A stretch of 23,723 bases of DNA from Acanthaster planci (taxonomy: Eukaryota; Echinodermata; Asteroidea; Valvatida; Acanthasteridae): assembly GCF_001949145.1 (NCBI RefSeq), contig NW_019091626.1:380736-404458 (forward strand), written 5' to 3'. The notes under the pieces were generated by a model. That model worked only from the letters and a program-made list of their open reading frames with translations. It had not been told where the DNA came from and made no database searches. Below, piece by piece: positions 20,601 through 23,723 of this stretch. A program made the position numbers and the translations under genes. How positions within the stretch are numbered: position 1 is the first letter of the stretch; each line of letters opens with the position of its first letter.

Positions 20601-21263
20601 GGGCAGCTGGATCGTGTGAAATACCTTGAATACATGACAAATACGGTTCGAAGCCTGGGATATCGATTTTAAAGAGAAAAACGTACCAGAAACCGATACA
20701 ATCACAATCCACTAAAAGACTCAAACATTGGAATGCTTTTTTTATAGATGACAAACGACAATAAAAAAGAACGTGCAAAATATAAATGGAACAGGGCTCT
20801 GCTTAGTCTCTCCCGATATTTTCTCCACTACTTCCAACATGATAAACTTAGGGAGAAAACTATGCACCATCCATAAGCAGCCTAATGTTGTTGTCTTTAC
20901 CACCGATTGCAACTAGGACCATCGCTGTTACCTTTCTGTAACCAAAATGCGTGGGTAAATGAATCGTAGAAATTCTTTTTAAAAAGTATCAACTCAACAC
21001 GTCCACTGAATGAATTGTTCATTAAACACACATACACCCACATACGAATGGATTCAGATTTATAGGGTGTATTTATTTTCATGTACGAAATTACAGTACC
21101 GATAAAGTAATTCACATTCACAAAAAGGAAAACCAATTACCTGCGGCACACACGCACGTGTCTCCCTCACAAAACGTTGGAATGGAGGAGTAGCCCTCTT
21201 TGCGACTGACGAACTTTACACATTCTTCTGCTTTTACAAATGAAATTTCAGATTTGTTTATAG
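17505..21263 (-). CDS. Gene D: complement C3/C4/C5-like protein, C-terminal part with C345C (NTR) domain
   Basis: Five minus-strand exons (21263-21141, 19242-19153, 18755-18672, 18325-18187, 17646-17505) splice in frame to 191 residues and a stop. The first exon holds the anchor motif AEEC-x16-C-x4-C-x-C, the spacing I recall for the human C3 alpha chain (EESC..LC....C.C). The next begins GKCAREP, like the CAEGKCPR of C4. AYKVRVDAVV, YLVIG and a closing basic helix ending HGAC then give a C345C/netrin fold. In C3-type proteins this domain follows MG8 and contacts convertase partners. The macroglobulin and thioester regions are not visible; they lie beyond 21263, where telomere-like repeats start 1.5 kb away. 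A partial or pseudogenic copy is possible. CPAMD8-like or other NTR proteins are alternatives, but the anchor motif favours the C3 family. Confidence 0.82.
17647..18186 (-). other. Gene D intron, 540 bases
   Basis: This is a phase-2 intron. It contains a 19-base palindrome at 17838-17856 (9-base arms of GCTGCAACG, one-base centre), and CAACGTCGT recurs at 17933-17941. Open frames here on both strands are within the intron and are not called. Confidence 0.75.
18187..18325 (-). CDS. Gene D C345C exon with YLVIG motif
   Basis: The exon lies after TTATGGTTCAAG and before ATGC|GTGAGT (phase 1 in, phase 2 out). It encodes GIDEVLNDDVRVFVKSKGCD, TPKFRLQHTYLVIGTGG and LPAKDMAEYA. The Cys followed about a dozen residues later by YL[VI][IM]G is the central signature of C345C and NTR domains, for example KEYLIMG in C4 and C5. 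Confidence 0.87.
18326..18671 (-). other. Gene D intron, 346 bases
   Basis: This is a phase-1 intron (GTAGGT..GGTTCAAG). No other feature was seen. Confidence 0.75.
18672..18755 (-). CDS. Gene D C345C exon with YKVRV strand
   Basis: This 84-base exon has phase 1 at both ends. A pyrimidine-rich acceptor ending ATATCACTTAG precedes it and the donor CGAG|GTAGGT follows. It encodes AYKVRVDAVVGKGDFELYNM then TILEPLKRG, the first beta strands of the OB-like NTR fold. It aligns with the YKxxxVKVxxxxxFxxYxMxIxxxxK stretch of the human C3 tail. Confidence 0.86.
18756..19152 (-). other. Gene D intron, 397 bases
   Basis: This is a phase-1 intron with a long T-rich acceptor tract. No other feature was seen. 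Confidence 0.7.
19153..19242 (-). CDS. Gene D exon, start of C345C domain
   Basis: This 90-base exon is phase 1 at both ends, from TGTGTGTAACAG to TTTTG|GTTAGT. It encodes GKCAREPARSSKDYSVYEMT then VRACASEAHF. With the previous exon it forms CVCAAGKC, the CxCAxxxC anchor of C3/C4. RACASEAHF-AYKVRV aligns with the AC.....YK segment of C3. Confidence 0.84.
20241..20388. repeat. Inverted repeat pair, 20-base arms
   Basis: Arms 20241-20260 and 20369-20388 match at 18 of 20 positions (core GTGATTCGGGG) around a 108-base spacer. It could be a small terminal-inverted-repeat element. No target duplication was identified. Confidence 0.6.
20400..20460 (+). repeat. Dispersed repeat, copy 2
   Basis: This is similar to the reverse complement of about 3655-3711. 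GCTGGTTCATGAACGACTAG at the left is nearly exact and is followed by a weaker match. It starts 12 bases after the inverted repeat at 20369-20388. Confidence 0.6.
21141..21263 (-). CDS. Gene D anchor exon before C345C
   Basis: The exon follows the strong acceptor GTGCATTTTTTAG in phase 1 and ends GCAG|GTAATT in phase 1 (123 bases). It encodes INKSEISFVKAEECVKFVSR, then KEGYSSIPTFCEGDTCVCAA. The Cys spacing C-x16-C-x4-C-x-C and the flanking EEC.[KR]F match the segment that links MG8 to C345C in C3. A TTG-led hydrophobic run upstream could be misread as a signal peptide, but it is the pyrimidine tract of the acceptor. Confidence 0.83.
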
Positions 21264-22790
21264 CTAAAAAATGCACAGCAAATAAAATGAAGATCACTGA
21301 CAAGTAAAATTCTACACAAGTGCAATTAATTATTTATAGAGAAATGGTCAGCCATAAATAGGGGTTGGTTGGAAAACAGAACTGTCCTCTATCACGACAG
21401 TTTTCTAACCAATATTACTATAAGGCTTTTTGGAATAAACCCCTGGTGTGGAACACCTACAGTAGAAATCAGACCAAAATCAAACTAGAGGAATGTGGTT
21501 GTGAACAGCCACAGAGCTGCTTCGGATTCAGAACCTTTACTAAGCATCATTTGTATATTTTGTGAGCAATTAAATTCCAAGAAAAAAGTCTTTTAGAAAG
21601 GGTGATTCCCACAGTCCTAGTCGTTCGACCAGTCCTTGCTTTTTTCTCAGACTGCAGAAGCTGGAACGAGTACGAACTGCTCGGCACAGGGCATTTTCCT
21701 CACTTATGCCACGGTAGCGGCTGCAAGTGTGTGTATATGTGTAGTATGCACCAAAGTGAGGGCAAAAGTCACCTTGTACAGAAATTATAGCAGACAATCT
21801 TACTGGTAAATGGCGCTATTACTTCATACTAGGCTCTTAAATACAGATCGTGCTAAACTTATATATCTGAATGTCGTGAATTGAAATTTACGGTTTTTTT
21901 CTGTAGAAAGTGGAAGTAATTGGACTCGATTCATTATGCACCATCCATAAGCAGATAGGAAGATGGCAGTAGTATTGTATGTAAATTCGTATGCAAGTAA
22001 ACTTTGAAAAACCAATCAACGAATGAGGTCATTGTGACGTCAATTCAGAAATGCAGTCAGGGATTAACTGTTAACGTACCTAGTGAATTTTACAAGGATC
22101 CTAAATTGCCTACCATGTAGAATTAAAAATCGTACATTTTGGTGACATCATCATGACATCACTAAATTTTCCAACGAATGGATATCTAATACACATGCTG
22201 GAGGTCGAGCAAAAAGAATTTTGAAAAAACTTGTTTGGGTCAGGAGATATGAAAAAAGAATGTCAAAATGACACAAAATTTACAAATCGTCAAAAAATCA
22301 GGTGGTGACGTCAACAAGATGTAACCCACATTTTCACATATAACACATTTGGATTGGTTTTTATGCTAACTTTTCTCTTTGGCAATTTCGTTCTACTACA
22401 AAAAGTATGTCATTTTTAACGCGCCAGTATATTGACACTGTACTCTTGAATTCGGAGCATATTTGGGTTTTTTTTCAATAAGCATTGGAAGTTATGACTT
22501 CGTCTTTACTCACAATCCTAAATATTGGGTAGTTTTGCACTAAAATGAAAACTAAAATGGTGTTTGATTTCATTTTCAATCTTTTCTCTTTATAAAGTGT
22601 GGAGGTATACGTTGAAATACATGGTAATTGGTCTAATAAGATTATGGCTTGAAAACACCCGCTGGAATGCTCTAAAATGAATTTCTGTAAAATAAATTCG
22701 TTTTTTAATATGACGCCGATAAGCAAATCAGAATACTTTAGGTTTTCCCGACGGAATCCATCATCTTCGCACACGAATTAGCGACACTAA
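21264..22790. other. Presumed gene D intron or broken upstream region
   Basis: I looked for MG8, CUB or thioester exons on the minus strand and found none. It holds a short copy of the dispersed repeat (minus, 21617-21641), the second copy of the 20-base word (21935-21954) and several TGACGTCA or TGACATCA words between 22030 and 22316. A plus-strand Cys-rich segment at about 21651-21741 is discussed as a finding. Confidence 0.5.
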
Positions 22791-23723
22791 TCCTAACCCT
22801 AACCCCCTTCTAACACTAACCCTAAAACCCTAACCCCTTCTAACCCTACACATTAACCCTAACCCTACACCCGAAAACACTAGCCCCAACCCCTAAACCC
22901 TAACCCAAACCCTAACCCTAAACCCTAACCAACTCAACCCCTAACTCTAACCATAAAACCCTAACTCTAACCCCTAGACCCTAACCCTGACCCCTAACCC
23001 TAAACCCTAACCTCTAACCCTACACCCTACCCCTCACCCTACACCCCTAACCCTAAAACCCTAACCCCCTTCTAACACTAACCCTAACCCCCTTCTAACC
23101 CTATTCGTAAAACCCTAACCCTACACCCCTAAACCCAAACCCTAAACCCTAACCCCTAACCCTAAACCCCAACCCCTTCTAACCCTAACCCTAACCCCCT
23201 TCTAACTCTAACCCTAAGACCCTCACCCTTACCCTTACCCCCTTCTAACCCTAACCCCAAAAACCCTAACACTAAAACCCTAACCCCTTAACCCTGACCC
23301 TTAAAATTAACCCTAACACAAACCGTAACCCTTAACCCTAGCCCCCAAACCCTAAACCTAACCCAACCCAACCCTAACCCTTACCCTAAAAAAATAATCC
23401 TAACCCTAAACTTAACCCAACCCAACCCTTACCCTAAAAAATAATCCTAACCCTAACCCATAACACAACCCTAACCCAACCCTAAGCCTAACCTAACCCT
23501 AACCCTAAACCTTAACCCTAACCCATAACCCTTACCCAAACCCTTACCACTAACCCTCAACCTAACCCCATTCTAACCCTAACCCCCTTCTAACCCTAAC
23601 CCCTAACTCTGAACCTAACCCTAACCCCCAAACCCCTAACCCCTTACTCAAACCCTAACCCAACGCTCACCATAACCCTTACCACCAAACCTTAACCCAA
23701 CCCAACCCTAACCATAAAACCCT
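22791..23723. repeat. Degenerate telomere-like (CCCTAA)n tract
   Basis: CCCTAA, CCCCTAA, CCCTAAA and CCCAAC units fill the right end to the last base. A longer variant CCCCTTCTAACCCTAA recurs at least eight times. A further local repeat with AAAAAATAATCCTAACCC occurs twice near 23385-23455. The C-rich strand reads left to right. Degeneracy and orientation point to an interstitial or subtelomeric satellite rather than a functional chromosome end. Confidence 0.9.

Larger units (their letters stand above)
19243..21140 (-). other. Gene D intron, 1898 bases
   Basis: This is a phase-1 intron. It contains an inverted repeat pair (20241-20260 and 20369-20388) and copy 2 of a dispersed repeat (20400-20460). 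It also holds one of two copies of a 20-base word, at 20861-20880. A minus-strand open segment near 20594-20670 has an acceptor-like start but does not extend the C3 alignment and is not called. Confidence 0.6.

Noticed and set aside
20594-20670. Minus-strand segment after GATATCCCAG reading GFEPYLSC.. to a stop, as a partner exon for 21263-21141
   Set aside because: It would join in phase, but joining to 19242-19153 gives CVCAAGKC and a continuous C3/C4-type alignment, which is far better supported.
21141-21303. Minus-strand frame beginning with a hydrophobic leader, read as a signal peptide of a small secreted protein
   Set aside because: The start would be TTG, not ATG. The hydrophobic run coincides with the pyrimidine tract of a splice acceptor, and the remainder fits the C3 anchor exon joined to 19242-19153.
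22475-22774. 99-codon minus-strand frame as an upstream C3-like (MG8) exon
   Set aside because: There is no similarity to the MG8 pattern, no in-phase donor to the anchor exon, and the composition is AT-rich and intron-like.

Overview
The window looks like nuclear DNA from a metazoan, most likely an invertebrate deuterostome. Genes are split into short exons with GT..AG introns, mostly in phase 1. The domains are extracellular and complement-like. The sequence also has microsatellites, a foldback element, an assembly gap and vertebrate-type TTAGGG repeats. I cannot name the species. No bacterial genes, RNA genes or CRISPR arrays were seen.

Plus strand, 832-14836: three tandem trypsin-fold (S1) serine protease genes, each ending in its own stop codon. 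Gene A (832-2556) enters from the left; only its Asp102 and Ser195 exons are visible. Gene B (3266-8721) has a sushi/CCP exon followed by a complete four-exon protease domain. Its catalytic histidine codon reads Gln, so it is predicted to be a pseudoprotease. Gene C (9681-14836) has a follistatin/FIMAC-like Kazal exon, one or two linker exons and a four-exon protease domain. Its catalytic triad is intact, but Thr replaces the usual Arg/Lys at the activation site. The exons of each gene join with matching phase and give open frames of 238, 392 and 429 codons including the stop. No signal-peptide exon was found for any of them.

Minus strand, 21263-17505: five small exons (gene D) join with phases 1,1,1,2 and encode 191 residues. 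They match the C-terminal end of a complement C3/C4/C5-like thioester protein: the Cys-rich anchor motif, then the C345C (netrin-like, NTR) domain. Gene D is convergent with gene C. The window therefore holds sushi-protease, Kazal-protease and C3-like genes side by side, which suggests a complement or humoral-immunity locus. The rest of the C3-like protein, including the thioester region, is not visible.

Right edge, 22791-23723: degenerate CCCTAA repeats with a recurring CCCCTTCTAA variant, oriented as an interstitial tract rather than a right-hand chromosome end. Other repeats are a (TTTG)n array split by a 308-base N gap in intron 1 of the gene C protease domain, a 174-bp foldback MITE-like element in gene A, and small dispersed and inverted repeats around gene D.
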